A stretch of 64,000 nt of DNA from Comamonadaceae bacterium (lineage in GTDB: Bacteria > Pseudomonadota > Gammaproteobacteria > Burkholderiales > Burkholderiaceae_C): assembly GCA_014190675.1 (NCBI GenBank), contig BJGT01000002.1, positions 1 through 64,000 on the forward strand. The letters run 5' to 3'. This document shows positions 20,788 through 28,686 of the stretch, in pieces (positions within the stretch are counted from its first letter, which is position 1; each line of letters begins with the position of its first letter). The notes beneath the pieces are model-generated. The model made no database searches. It saw only the letters and a list, made by a program, of their open reading frames with translations, and had not been told where the DNA came from. Position numbers and translations under genes: made by a program.

Positions 20788-22089
20788 ATGAATGATCTGC
20801 TCATCACGGTCTCGCTGCTGGTCGCCCTGCTGCTGATCCTGGGCAGCGGCGTCTGGGTCGGACTGACCCTGACCGGAGTGGCCTGGTTGGCGGTGTCTAT
20901 TTTTTCATCTCGGCCGGCCGGCGACGCCATGGCTGTGACGGTGTGGGGCTCCTCATCGAGCTGGACCCTCACCGCCCTGCCCCTGTTCATCTGGATGGGT
21001 GAGATTTTGTTTCGTACCCGACTCTCGAATGACATGTTCAAGGGCCTGGCGCCCTGGGTGCAAGGCCTGCCCGGACGCTTGCTGCACACCAATGTGATCG
21101 GCTGCACCATATTTGCCGCTGTCTCAGGCTCGAGCGCAGCCACCTGCGCCACCATTGGCAAGATGACCCTGCCCGAGCTCACGCGGCGCGGCTACCCTGA
21201 GCACATGGTGGTCGGCACCCTGGCCGGCGCCAGCACCCTGGGCCTGCTGATTCCCCCGTCCATCATCATGATCGTCTACGGAGTGGCGGCCGAGGTCTCG
21301 ATCTCAAAGCTGTTCATCGCCGGGGTGCTGCCCGGCCTGATGCTGGCGGGCCTGTTTTCAGGCTACATCATGCTGTGGGCGCTGCGCCATCCGGCTCAGG
21401 TGCCGGCCGCTGACGGCCAGTTCACGCTGTGGCAGAAGCTGGCCGCCTCACGCAGCCTGATTCCGGTGGTGTCACTGATCATCGCGGTGTTGGGCTCAAT
21501 CTACGCCGGCATTGCCACCGCCACCGAGGCCGCAGCTGTGGGCGTGGTCGGCTCGCTGGTCATCTCGGCGCTGCAGGGCTCTTTGAACTGGGCCAGCTTC
21601 CGCGATGCGCTGATGGGCGCCACCCGCCTCTACTGCATGATTGCGCTGATATTGGCCGGGGCGGCCTTCCTGACACTGGCCATGGGCTACATCGGCCTGC
21701 CGCGCCACTTGGCCGAGTGGATCGGCTCGCTCGGGTTCAACAAGGCGCAGCTGATCTTTGCCCTCACGCTTTTCTTCATTGTGCTCGGCTGTTTTCTGGA
21801 CGGCATCTCAATGGTGGTGCTCACCATGGGCGTGCTGATGCCGACGGTTCAGGCCGCAGGCATTGATGCCATCTGGTTTGGTATTTTCATCGTGCTGGTG
21901 GTGGAGATGGCACAGATCACGCCACCAGTGGGCTTCAACCTGTTTGTGCTGCAAGGTATGACCGGGCGCCAGCTCACCTGGATTGCCCGGGTAACACTGC
22001 CCATGTTTGGGCTGATGTGCGTGGCAGTGGCGCTGATCTATGTCTTTCCGGGCATCGTGACCTGGCTGCCGCAACAAATGAGCCGCTAG
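20788..22089 (+). CDS. dctM: TRAP transporter large permease (DctM family)
   Basis: A 433-residue integral membrane protein with about a dozen spans and DctM signatures (ALPLFIWMGEILFRT, AAVSGSSAATCATIGKMTLPEL, LLIPPSIIMIVYG, MAQITPPVGFNLFVLQG). It forms the sodium-coupled channel half of the TRAP system with DctQ. The gene follows dctQ after nine bases and precedes crcB by six, so all four plus-strand genes probably share one transcript. Confidence 0.92.
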   Translation: MNDLLITVSLLVALLLILGSGVWVGLTLTGVAWLAVSIFSSRPAGDAMAVTVWGSSSSWTLTALPLFIWMGEILFRTRLSNDMFKGLAPWVQGLPGRLLHTNVIGCTIFAAVSGSSAATCATIGKMTLPELTRRGYPEHMVVGTLAGASTLGLLIPPSIIMIVYGVAAEVSISKLFIAGVLPGLMLAGLFSGYIMLWALRHPAQVPAADGQFTLWQKLAASRSLIPVVSLIIAVLGSIYAGIATATEAAAVGVVGSLVISALQGSLNWASFRDALMGATRLYCMIALILAGAAFLTLAMGYIGLPRHLAEWIGSLGFNKAQLIFALTLFFIVLGCFLDGISMVVLTMGVLMPTVQAAGIDAIWFGIFIVLVVEMAQITPPVGFNLFVLQGMTGRQLTWIARVTLPMFGLMCVAVALIYVFPGIVTWLPQQMSR

Positions 22090-22095
22090 CACAAG

Positions 22096-22467
22096 ATGCT
22101 GGTTACGGCCATCTGCGTCGGCGCCAGTCTGGGTGCACTGGCCCGCTGGGGCCTGGGCCTGTGGCTCAATCCGCTCGCCCTGCTGCCCCTGGGCACGCTG
22201 AGCGCTAATCTGATCGGCGGCTACCTGGTGGGCATTTGTGTGGCGGTGTTTGGCGCCCTGCCCCAGCTCGACCCGGTCTGGCGACTGGCCCTGGTGACCG
22301 GCTTTCTTGGCGCACTCACCACGTTTTCGAGCTTTTCCGCCGAAGTGGTGGCCATGCTGATGCAGCAACGCTACGGCCTGGCGCTCGCCACCGCTGCGCT
22401 ACACCTGCTGGGCTCCCTGCTGCTGACCCTGGCCGGCATCAAGACCGCCACTTTTTTCATGCCTTGA
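22096..22467 (+). CDS. crcB: Fluoride channel CrcB/Fluc
   Basis: A 123-residue membrane protein with four spans. Family motifs are LGALARWG near the start, LSANLIGGYLVG, and GFLGALTTFSSFSAE (the conserved GxxTTFSTF type). CrcB dimers export toxic fluoride. The gene sits six bases after dctM; no fluoride riboswitch is visible because the upstream region is coding. It ends convergently with the aor operon genes. Confidence 0.9.
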   Translation: MLVTAICVGASLGALARWGLGLWLNPLALLPLGTLSANLIGGYLVGICVAVFGALPQLDPVWRLALVTGFLGALTTFSSFSAEVVAMLMQQRYGLALATAALHLLGSLLLTLAGIKTATFFMP

Positions 22468-22505
22468 GCCCCCAAAGATACCTGGCCCAGTGGCGAGACC
22501 CGGGC

Positions 22506-22820
22506 TCAGCCGCCGCCGCGATGCATATAGAGGTCAAAGCGCTTCATGAAAGCATACCGCTGGGCTTCGTCTAGGCCGGCGAAGCGAAAGCTCACCAGCA
22601 GCCGAGGCATGCGCACCAGAGCAATCACGCGGGGTTCAGCCACCTGCCAGGTCAGCCCCAGTGCGCCCTCGCCGATGCGCACGCCAGCCGAGCGGGTTTG
22701 TAGCTTCCAGAAATGCTCACCCATCGCAGCCGGCAGCCAGCCCAGCCACTCGGCCTCTGTGCAAGCCATGTCCCGCTCAAAGCGCTCGGCGTAAAAAGAT
22801 TGCATGGCGAGCAGCGCCAC
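22506..22820 (-). CDS. Uncharacterised protein at the end of the AOR operon
   Basis: A 104-residue soluble protein, no family recognised. It is rich in Trp, Phe and Arg, with a C-terminal FDLYMHRGGG tail. The start is uncertain: GTG 22820 lies eight bases past the MoaD-like gene stop and ATG 22805 is five codons later; neither has a good ribosome site, so coupling is likely. Being last in the AOR run suggests a role in tungsten cofactor handling or enzyme assembly (inference). The Gly-Gly-Gly end is reminiscent of sulfur-carrier tails but the rest is not ubiquitin-like. Confidence 0.65.
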   Translation of the reverse strand: MALLAMQSFYAERFERDMACTEAEWLGWLPAAMGEHFWKLQTRSAGVRIGEGALGLTWQVAEPRVIALVRMPRLLVSFRFAGLDEAQRYAFMKRFDLYMHRGGG

Positions 22821-22828
22821 TCAGGCTA

Positions 22829-23083
22829 TCAGCCCCCGGCAATCGGCGGCCAGATCGCCAGCACATCGCCCTCGACCAAGGTCTGCGTCAGGCGTTTGTC
22901 GGGCTCGATGTACCTGCCGTTGATCAGCACCAGATGCACCATCTTGGGCGGCAGACCAAAGGGCTCGATGATCTGGCTGATGGTGGCCTCAGGCGCCACC
23001 TCCAGCTGCAGGATGTTGGTGTAACGGGCCTCGGGCGGCAGGTAGTCAGTGAGCGAGGCAAACAGCTTGAGGGTGATGTGCAT
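22829..23083 (-). CDS. MoaD/ThiS-like sulfur carrier protein
   Basis: An 84-residue beta-grasp protein ending in the required Gly-Gly, which is adenylated and thiocarboxylated in this family. MHITLKLFASLTDYLPPE begins the fold, and VLINGRYIEPDKRL and LVEGDVLAIWPPIAGG complete it. ATG 23083 is chosen as the point where the fold begins; the upstream open frame adds 14 non-homologous residues. MoaD proteins donate sulfur for the pterin dithiolene; a dedicated copy next to AOR suggests tungstopterin synthesis for this enzyme. Confidence 0.85.
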   Translation of the reverse strand: MHITLKLFASLTDYLPPEARYTNILQLEVAPEATISQIIEPFGLPPKMVHLVLINGRYIEPDKRLTQTLVEGDVLAIWPPIAGG

Positions 23084-23099
23084 CAGCGCGCCTGTTGTG

Positions 23100-24392
23100 T
23101 CAGCGCCGGCGCGCATCCTGTGCACCCGCCCAGGCGCTTTGTGCCTGGGCGCAGGCCAGGTAGGCTGGCATCAGCTGGGTTGGGTCTTTGAGCAGCGCGT
23201 CCTTCCAGACGCCCAGCTTCACCTGGCCTTCAACCAGCCCACGCATGACGCCCACATGCGCGGTCCAACCGACCGAGTTACAGCCCACCAGCACATCGTC
23301 TTTGAACTGCAGGCTCAGGTGGCGGCCAGCCGTGACATCGGTGAGCTCCACCTGCTGGCCACCGGGCAGCCCCTGCCAGGCTCCGAAGCTGGTGGAGACC
23401 AGCCCCAGGGTGTCAAGCACATTGATCTGCGTCACCCCCTTGAGCTCACTCGCCACGGCTTGCCCTCGGGCATGGGCCACCATGTTCAGAGCCGCCACCC
23501 GGGCCTGCTCAGCCGCATTGGGCTGAATGGCGCTGACGATGGTCTTGCCGCTGACCTTGTCAAAGGCCTCGGCACAGTCGCCAGCTGCAAAAACGCCCGG
23601 CACATTGGTTTGCAGGTGCTCGTCGGTCAGCACGCCGAGCAGGCAGCTGATGCCCGAATCAGCCAGAAACTCGATGGCCGGTTTGACACCCGCCGCGCTG
23701 ATAACCAGGTCAGCATTTAACTGGTTGCCATTAGACAAGCGCACGGTCAGCGGTGGGCCGGCCTCGATCGCCTCGACCCGGGTGCCGGTGAACACCTGCA
23801 CCCCCTTGGTTTGACACCAGTCGCGGATCATGCCGCCCGCCGTGGGGCCCATCATGCGCGGCACCATGCGGTCTCCCATTTCCACCACGCTTAACACCAC
23901 ACCGCGCGCTGCCAGCGCCTCCATGATGATGCAGCCAATGAAACCGGCGCCGAGTTGCAGCACCCGGGCGCCCGGCTTGGCCAGGTCCATGATGGCGCGT
24001 GCGTCGGCCAGGGTCCAACAGGCGTGCACGCCAGGCGAGTCAATGCCCGCAATGGGCGGCCGCATCGGGCGCGAGCCGGTGGCGATCAGCAGCGTGTCGA
24101 AATCCACCGCCTGTCCGCTGTCGAGCATGACCCGTTTGGCCACCGTGTCCACCCGGCGAGCGCTGGCGCTGACCTGCTTGATCCGCAGATTCGCCAAATG
24201 AAGCGGGTCTTTGCGCAAGTAGGTGCCCGATTCGTCCACATTGCCCATCAGCAGGTAGGGAATGGCCATGCGCGAATAGGGCGGCTCGGCTTCATCGCCA
24301 ACCACGGTGATGTCGTCAAGGGGCGCGTGTTTGCGTATGGTTTCAGCAGCAATCACGCCAGCCGGGCCGGCGCCAAGGATCAGGTGGTGCAT
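23100..24392 (-). CDS. aorC: FAD-dependent NAD(P)H oxidoreductase, probable AOR electron-transfer subunit
   Basis: A 430-residue pyridine nucleotide-disulfide type flavoprotein. LILGAGPAGVIAAE binds FAD, VLQLGAGFIGCIIMEAL is the second dinucleotide fold, and GVFAAGDCAEAF is the C-terminal FAD motif; it lacks an active-site CxxxxC. ATG 24392 has a GGAG site, unlike the upstream TTG at 24407. From knowledge of the Aromatoleum AOR, which is a complex of FeS, tungsten and FAD subunits using NAD+, it is the likely third subunit. A terminator separates it from the tungsten subunit gene. Confidence 0.82.
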   Translation of the reverse strand: MHHLILGAGPAGVIAAETIRKHAPLDDITVVGDEAEPPYSRMAIPYLLMGNVDESGTYLRKDPLHLANLRIKQVSASARRVDTVAKRVMLDSGQAVDFDTLLIATGSRPMRPPIAGIDSPGVHACWTLADARAIMDLAKPGARVLQLGAGFIGCIIMEALAARGVVLSVVEMGDRMVPRMMGPTAGGMIRDWCQTKGVQVFTGTRVEAIEAGPPLTVRLSNGNQLNADLVISAAGVKPAIEFLADSGISCLLGVLTDEHLQTNVPGVFAAGDCAEAFDKVSGKTIVSAIQPNAAEQARVAALNMVAHARGQAVASELKGVTQINVLDTLGLVSTSFGAWQGLPGGQQVELTDVTAGRHLSLQFKDDVLVGCNSVGWTAHVGVMRGLVEGQVKLGVWKDALLKDPTQLMPAYLACAQAQSAWAGAQDARRR

Positions 24393-24410
24393 GGGATCAG
24401 TCTCCAATCA

Positions 24411-24437
24411 TTAAAAAAGCGGCTCCGAAGAGCCGCT
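24411..24437 (-). terminator. Rho-independent terminator inside the aor operon
   Basis: On the minus strand GAGCGGCTCTTCGGAGCCGC is followed by a run of six T. The stem is 8 bp (24418-24425 with 24430-24437) and the loop TTCG. It lies between the stop of the tungsten AOR gene (24464) and the start of the flavoprotein gene (24392), so downstream genes would be expressed by readthrough. Confidence 0.85.
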
Positions 24438-24463
24438 CATTGCCGGAGCACGAAGCTCAGACC

Positions 24464-26311
24464 TTACAAACCGAGCCGGGCCCGCGTGGCCTTGGTGGGG
24501 CGGCCTTCGCTGTCCCAGCCGCGTACCGCGTAGTACTTGGGCATCATCTCGGCCAGCATACTGACCTTGCCCGTGGCCGGTCCGGTCTTGCAGGCTTCTT
24601 TGAGCAGGCGCTTGGGCAGGCTGTCATCCTTGGCAGTAAAGCCGGCGCGGTTGTTGAAATCGCGCTCCAGGTTCCAAACCCGCTCGCCGATCTTCTCAAG
24701 TTCCTCGGTGGTGTACTGCTCGCCGCAGGCTGCCGCCATTTGCGGCGCCAGGTCAGCCAAGCCCCAGGCAAAGGTGGTAAAGATGCACAGGCCAGAGGAA
24801 TCGAACGCAGCCGTGGCATCCTGGAAAGCCTTGACCAACTCGGGCTTGCCATCGTGCGCCAGCGGATCGGTCTTGACCGGAATGCCCAGCACTTCGGAGG
24901 CAATGGTGTAGCCGCGCAGGTGGCAGCCGCCCCGGTTGGAGGTGGCATAGGCCAAGCCAATGCCTTGGATGGCGCGCCCGTCATAGGCCGGGAACTCCTG
25001 GCCCTTGCTTGACATGCTCAGGTCGGGGTGGCCGTATTTGGCGGTCAGGCGCTTGGAGCCCTGTCCGATTTCAACCCCAAAGCCGCGGCTGTTGACGGTT
25101 TCTTCTACCAAAAAGGCAAGTGCCTGGGCCGAACCGAACTTGGCCTCGATGCCGACCTGCTCCTTGGTCAAAACACCCATGTCGTAGAGCTCCATGACGG
25201 CGCCAACAGTGACGCCAAAGCTGATCGGGTCAATGCCTTCCTCATTGCAGACCATGGTGGCGTACTGCAGGGTTTCCAGGTCGTTGACGCCATTGGCGGC
25301 ACCCAGCGCCCAGGCGGCTTCGTACTCCAGCCCGCCAGAGGCGCCCCAGTATTGCGGCTTGTTGGCCACGGTGAAGTGGCCTTCGTCCATCTTGCTGATG
25401 CGTCCGCAGGCGATGGTGCAGCCAAAGCAGGCCTGGTTGGTAACGAGTTGTTTTTTGCCGTCGGTCTTGCGCGGCGTGGCCATGGCTTCGGCAGAAATAT
25501 CCTTGGCACCCTCAAACTGGTTGTCGCGATGGTTGCGCGTGGGCAGTGCACCCACCTCGTTGATCACGTTCATCAGCACCTGGGTGCCATAGGCGGGCAG
25601 GCCCTGGCCGGTAACCCCGTTTTCTGCGAGGATTTTTTTCTTCTCGGCAATCGCCTTCATGAAGGCCTTGGGGTTGTGGATATTGCCCACGCCCTTGGTG
25701 CCTCGCACGGCAATTGCCTTGAGGTTTTTGCTGCCCATGACCGTGCCCACACCCGAGCGGCCGGCCGCCCGGTGCAGGTCATTGACCACCGCTGCGTAGA
25801 GCACGCCGTTTTCGCCGGCCTTGCCGATGCTAGACACGCGGGTCAGCGGGTCTTGCAGGCTCTTTTTGAGCATTTCCTCGGTCTGCCAGACACTCTTGCC
25901 CCACAGGTGAGCTGCATCGCGCAGTTCAGCCAAGTCGTCATTGACATAAAGGTACACCGGCGTGGCGCTGCGGCCTTCGAAAATGACCATGTCCCAGCCG
26001 GCCATTTTGAACTCGGCGCCCCAGTAGCCGCCCGAATTGGAGCAGGCAATAGCTCCAGTCAGCGGGCTCTTGGTGATGACGGTGTAGCGCCCGCCAGTCG
26101 AAGCCATGGTGCCGGTCAAGGGGCCGGTGGCCCAGATGATCTTGTTGGCCGGCGCCAGCGGGTCGACGGTGGCGTCCACCTCTTCGACCAGGTATTTGGT
26201 ACCGAGCCCGCGTGAACCCAGGTAGGCGCGTGCCCAGTCCATATTGAGCGCCTCAGACTTGACGGTGCCGGCGGTTAAGTCAACACGAAGAATTTTTCCT
26301 GCCCATGCCAT
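24464..26311 (-). CDS. aorB: Tungsten-containing aldehyde:ferredoxin oxidoreductase
   Basis: A 615-residue AOR family enzyme that interconverts aldehydes and carboxylic acids at a bis-pterin tungsten centre. The N-terminal domain (ILRVDLTAG, YLGSRGLGTKYL, ATGPLTGT) binds the pterins. The [4Fe-4S] cluster uses CFGCTIAC with a distant Cys in SGLCIFT. EEGIDPISFGV and GGCHLRGY are further family motifs. The start MAWAGKILRVDLTAG at 26311 was preferred over an upstream in-frame start that overlaps the preceding gene. The neighbouring four-cluster ferredoxin, flavoprotein and MoaD-like gene match the bacterial AorABC type. Confidence 0.92.
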   Translation of the reverse strand: MAWAGKILRVDLTAGTVKSEALNMDWARAYLGSRGLGTKYLVEEVDATVDPLAPANKIIWATGPLTGTMASTGGRYTVITKSPLTGAIACSNSGGYWGAEFKMAGWDMVIFEGRSATPVYLYVNDDLAELRDAAHLWGKSVWQTEEMLKKSLQDPLTRVSSIGKAGENGVLYAAVVNDLHRAAGRSGVGTVMGSKNLKAIAVRGTKGVGNIHNPKAFMKAIAEKKKILAENGVTGQGLPAYGTQVLMNVINEVGALPTRNHRDNQFEGAKDISAEAMATPRKTDGKKQLVTNQACFGCTIACGRISKMDEGHFTVANKPQYWGASGGLEYEAAWALGAANGVNDLETLQYATMVCNEEGIDPISFGVTVGAVMELYDMGVLTKEQVGIEAKFGSAQALAFLVEETVNSRGFGVEIGQGSKRLTAKYGHPDLSMSSKGQEFPAYDGRAIQGIGLAYATSNRGGCHLRGYTIASEVLGIPVKTDPLAHDGKPELVKAFQDATAAFDSSGLCIFTTFAWGLADLAPQMAAACGEQYTTEELEKIGERVWNLERDFNNRAGFTAKDDSLPKRLLKEACKTGPATGKVSMLAEMMPKYYAVRGWDSEGRPTKATRARLGL

Positions 26312-26322
26312 GGTGTGTCTCC

Positions 26323-26799
26323 TTAAACCGCTGAGGGTTGGTTGCCGAGCTTGTCCGCCCACTGAGCCATCTTGCCCAGGCCAGTCCAGTTGGCGTCAAT
26401 GAAGGTGATGGCGCCGGTGGGGCAAGCCTCAGCACAGGCCGGCTCACCGCCGCAGAGGTCGCACTTTTGCACCTTGCCTGTTTCCTGCACGTAGTTGATG
26501 GTGCCAAACGGGCAAGCGATGGTGCAAACCTTGCAGCCAACACAGGTGGAATCATTGACCACCTTGGCGCCGGTGGCCTTGTCAACCGTGATCGCTTCGA
26601 CCGGGCAGGCGTGCAGGCACCAGGCCTCATCGCACTGGGTACAGGTGTAGGGCACCTTCTTGCCAGTGTGATGGAAATCAAACACCTTGATTCGCGACTT
26701 GGCCGTGGCAAAAGTGCCATAGTTCTCATACGAACAGGCCATTTCGCACTGCAAACAGCCCGTGCATTTGTCTGGGTTGATGTGCAACACCTTCTGCAT
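26323..26799 (-). CDS. aorA: Four-[4Fe-4S]-cluster ferredoxin, probable AOR electron-transfer subunit
   Basis: A 158-residue iron-sulfur protein with four clusters of cysteines (CTGCLQCEMAC, CTQCDEAWCLHACP, CVGCKVCTIACP, CDLCGGEPACAEACP), the arrangement of DmsB/HycB-like polyferredoxins. It probably wires the tungsten subunit to the flavoprotein. ATG 26799 has an AAGGAGAG ribosome site; the open frame upstream is non-homologous. It is first in the operon, 11 bases before the AOR gene. Confidence 0.9.
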   Translation of the reverse strand: MQKVLHINPDKCTGCLQCEMACSYENYGTFATAKSRIKVFDFHHTGKKVPYTCTQCDEAWCLHACPVEAITVDKATGAKVVNDSTCVGCKVCTIACPFGTINYVQETGKVQKCDLCGGEPACAEACPTGAITFIDANWTGLGKMAQWADKLGNQPSAV

Positions 26800-26827
26800 G
26801 CGTCTCTCCTTGGGGTAGCGGCACGCC

Positions 26828-26863
26828 CTATGCAATGCCTTGCTTATGAACTTTCTTGCATAG
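26828..26863. promoter_or_regulatory. Inverted repeat upstream of the aor operon
   Basis: CTATGCAA (26828-26835) and TTGCATAG (26856-26863) are perfect 8-bp inverted arms 20 bases apart. They lie in the 128-bp region before the ferredoxin gene, 29 bases from its start codon. The arm spacing, about two and a half helical turns centre to centre, suits a dimeric regulator or enhancer-type site. No regulator gene in the window can be assigned to it. Confidence 0.5.
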
Positions 26864-26927
26864 CGATTGTTAGGTTTTTTAGTGTTTTTGTGTCTAGGTA
26901 GAAACCCTCGACAGGTATTGCACAGAC

Positions 26928-28019
26928 TCAGGGTCGAGCGGGCGGCCCTGGCACACCGCATACCAGCAGGCCAGGGTCGTTGGCACTGATGGCCAAATCG
27001 TTTTTGGCGTGCGCCACATCCATGTCGCGCGGCAGGGCCACGCCGTTCTTCACCGCCAAAATCTCGGCCATGATGCTGACTGCGATCTCGGGCGGGGTTT
27101 TGCTGCCAATGTAGACGCCAATCGGGCCGCGCAGGCGGGCCAAGCCTGCTTCGGTTTGCTCGAAGTGCTCGATCATGCGTTGTCGGCGCGCCTCATTGTT
27201 ACGGCGCGAACCAATGGCGCCAACATAAAAGGCCTCGGTCTGCAGGGCCTCGAGCAGGGCCAGGTCATCGAGCTTGGGGTCGTGTGTCAAAGCCACCACA
27301 CAGGTCCGACGGTCTGGCGCAAAGACCCGCACCATGTCGTCTGGCATGTCTTTGAGCAGTGCCACGCCGGCTACCGACCAGGAGCGCGCGTATTCTTCCC
27401 GCGGGTCACAAACCGTCACCGCAAAGCCACTGAACAAGGCCATGGTGGCCAGGTACTCGGTGAGCTGCCCGGCGCCGATCAGCAGCATGCGAAATTCAGG
27501 GCCGAAGGTGTTGGCCAGGGTCTGCGCGTCCAGAACCAGGTCGGCCGGGACGGCACTGGGGAGAAGACTGACTGCTCCGTCGGCCAATTGCACTATGCGG
27601 CACATCAATTGCCCGCTGGTGAGCGCCTGCACCAGTGCGGCCAGGCTGGCGGCATCGGGGTCAAATTCCAGTAACAGTTCCAGGGTGCCGCCGCAGGGCA
27701 GGCCAAAGCGGTGGGCCTCGTCGGCGCTGATGCCGTACTTGACCAGGCGCGGCGGCCCGCTCGGAATGTCTTGTTCGCCGGCAGGGGGAGCGGCGTCGGC
27801 TGAGGCATAGGCCCGGGTGAAGCGGTAGATTAAGTCGTCTTCGATGCAGCCGCCCGAGACCGAACCGACCACCGAGCCGTCCTGACACAGGGCCATGATG
27901 GAGCCCACCGGGCGAGGCGACGAACCCCAGGTGCGTACCACTGTGGCGAGCAGGGCCCGCTGCCCGGCCAGACGCCAGTCGCGCAGGGTGCGCAAAACCA
28001 TCACATCGATGTTTTCCAT
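26928..28019 (-). CDS. coxI (xdhC): XdhC/CoxI-family molybdenum cofactor maturation protein
   Basis: A 363-residue XdhC/CoxI protein. The N-terminal part has the conserved VRTWGSSPRPVGSIMAL and SVSGGCIEDDL motifs, and the C-terminal part is a Rossmann fold (MLLIGAGQLTEYLA) with ALTHDPKLDDLALLEAL and YVGAIGSRRNNEARR. Family members bind and sulfurate Moco before insertion into xanthine oxidase-type enzymes. ATG 28019 starts the family region. It closes the cox cluster. Confidence 0.9.
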   Translation of the reverse strand: MENIDVMVLRTLRDWRLAGQRALLATVVRTWGSSPRPVGSIMALCQDGSVVGSVSGGCIEDDLIYRFTRAYASADAAPPAGEQDIPSGPPRLVKYGISADEAHRFGLPCGGTLELLLEFDPDAASLAALVQALTSGQLMCRIVQLADGAVSLLPSAVPADLVLDAQTLANTFGPEFRMLLIGAGQLTEYLATMALFSGFAVTVCDPREEYARSWSVAGVALLKDMPDDMVRVFAPDRRTCVVALTHDPKLDDLALLEALQTEAFYVGAIGSRRNNEARRQRMIEHFEQTEAGLARLRGPIGVYIGSKTPPEIAVSIMAEILAVKNGVALPRDMDVAHAKNDLAISANDPGLLVCGVPGPPARP

Positions 28020-28050
28020 GGCCGCGCCTGTGTCTTTGGCTGCAGGCAAC

Positions 28051-28632
28051 TTAGCGAGATAGCCAGACCATGGCGGCGGCCACGGCGACAGCGCCCGCAC
28101 CACAAACCCAGACCAGCACCGCATTTGGAGCTGCCGCAGCCGCCGCAGCCGGCGCTGCCACAGCGACCTTTTCAGCATAGGCCTGCGGGTACTGGCGCTG
28201 CATCTCGGCATCAAAACGCTTGAAAAAATCTTCGGCCATGGATTTGGCGGCGCCGTCGATCAGGCGCTGGCCCAGTTGCGCCACCTTGCCGCCCACCGAG
28301 GCCTGCACGGTGTAGCTGAGCAGATGGCCCTCGGCATTGGGCGCGAGCAGCACCTCGGCCCTTCCCTTGCCAAAGCCGGCCGGCCCGCCTTGCCCCTCGA
28401 ACGAGATGGTGTAGCTCTCGGGCGCCTTGATGTCGCTCAGCGCGATCTTGCCGGTGAATTTGGCCGCCACCGGCCCGATCTTGACCGCCATGCCTATCGC
28501 ATACTGGTTCTCGCCAGTGGCCTCAACCCGGTCGCAACCCGGGATGCAGGTTTTGAGTACCTCGGGGTTGTTGAGTGCATCCCAGGCCTGTTGCTGGGTG
28601 ATGGCGAGTTGGCGGCTGCCTTGCATGTCCAT
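28051..28632 (-). CDS. coxG: CoxG-like SRPBCC protein with C-terminal membrane anchor
   Basis: A 193-residue protein starting with the CoxG segment MDMQGSRQLAITQQQAWDALNNPEVLKTCIPGC, a START/SRPBCC fold that extends to about residue 145. An Ala-rich linker leads to one membrane span (about 168-190). In CO-oxidising bacteria CoxG recruits the dehydrogenase to the membrane and may carry quinone. It lies between coxE and the xdhC-type gene. Confidence 0.88.
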   Translation of the reverse strand: MDMQGSRQLAITQQQAWDALNNPEVLKTCIPGCDRVEATGENQYAIGMAVKIGPVAAKFTGKIALSDIKAPESYTISFEGQGGPAGFGKGRAEVLLAPNAEGHLLSYTVQASVGGKVAQLGQRLIDGAAKSMAEDFFKRFDAEMQRQYPQAYAEKVAVAAPAAAAAAAPNAVLVWVCGAGAVAVAAAMVWLSR

Positions 28633-28686
28633 GGGGGTGCGGTCCTTGTCTGATGGGATTTGGCTGTATTTTCGTGCAGCGGGGGC

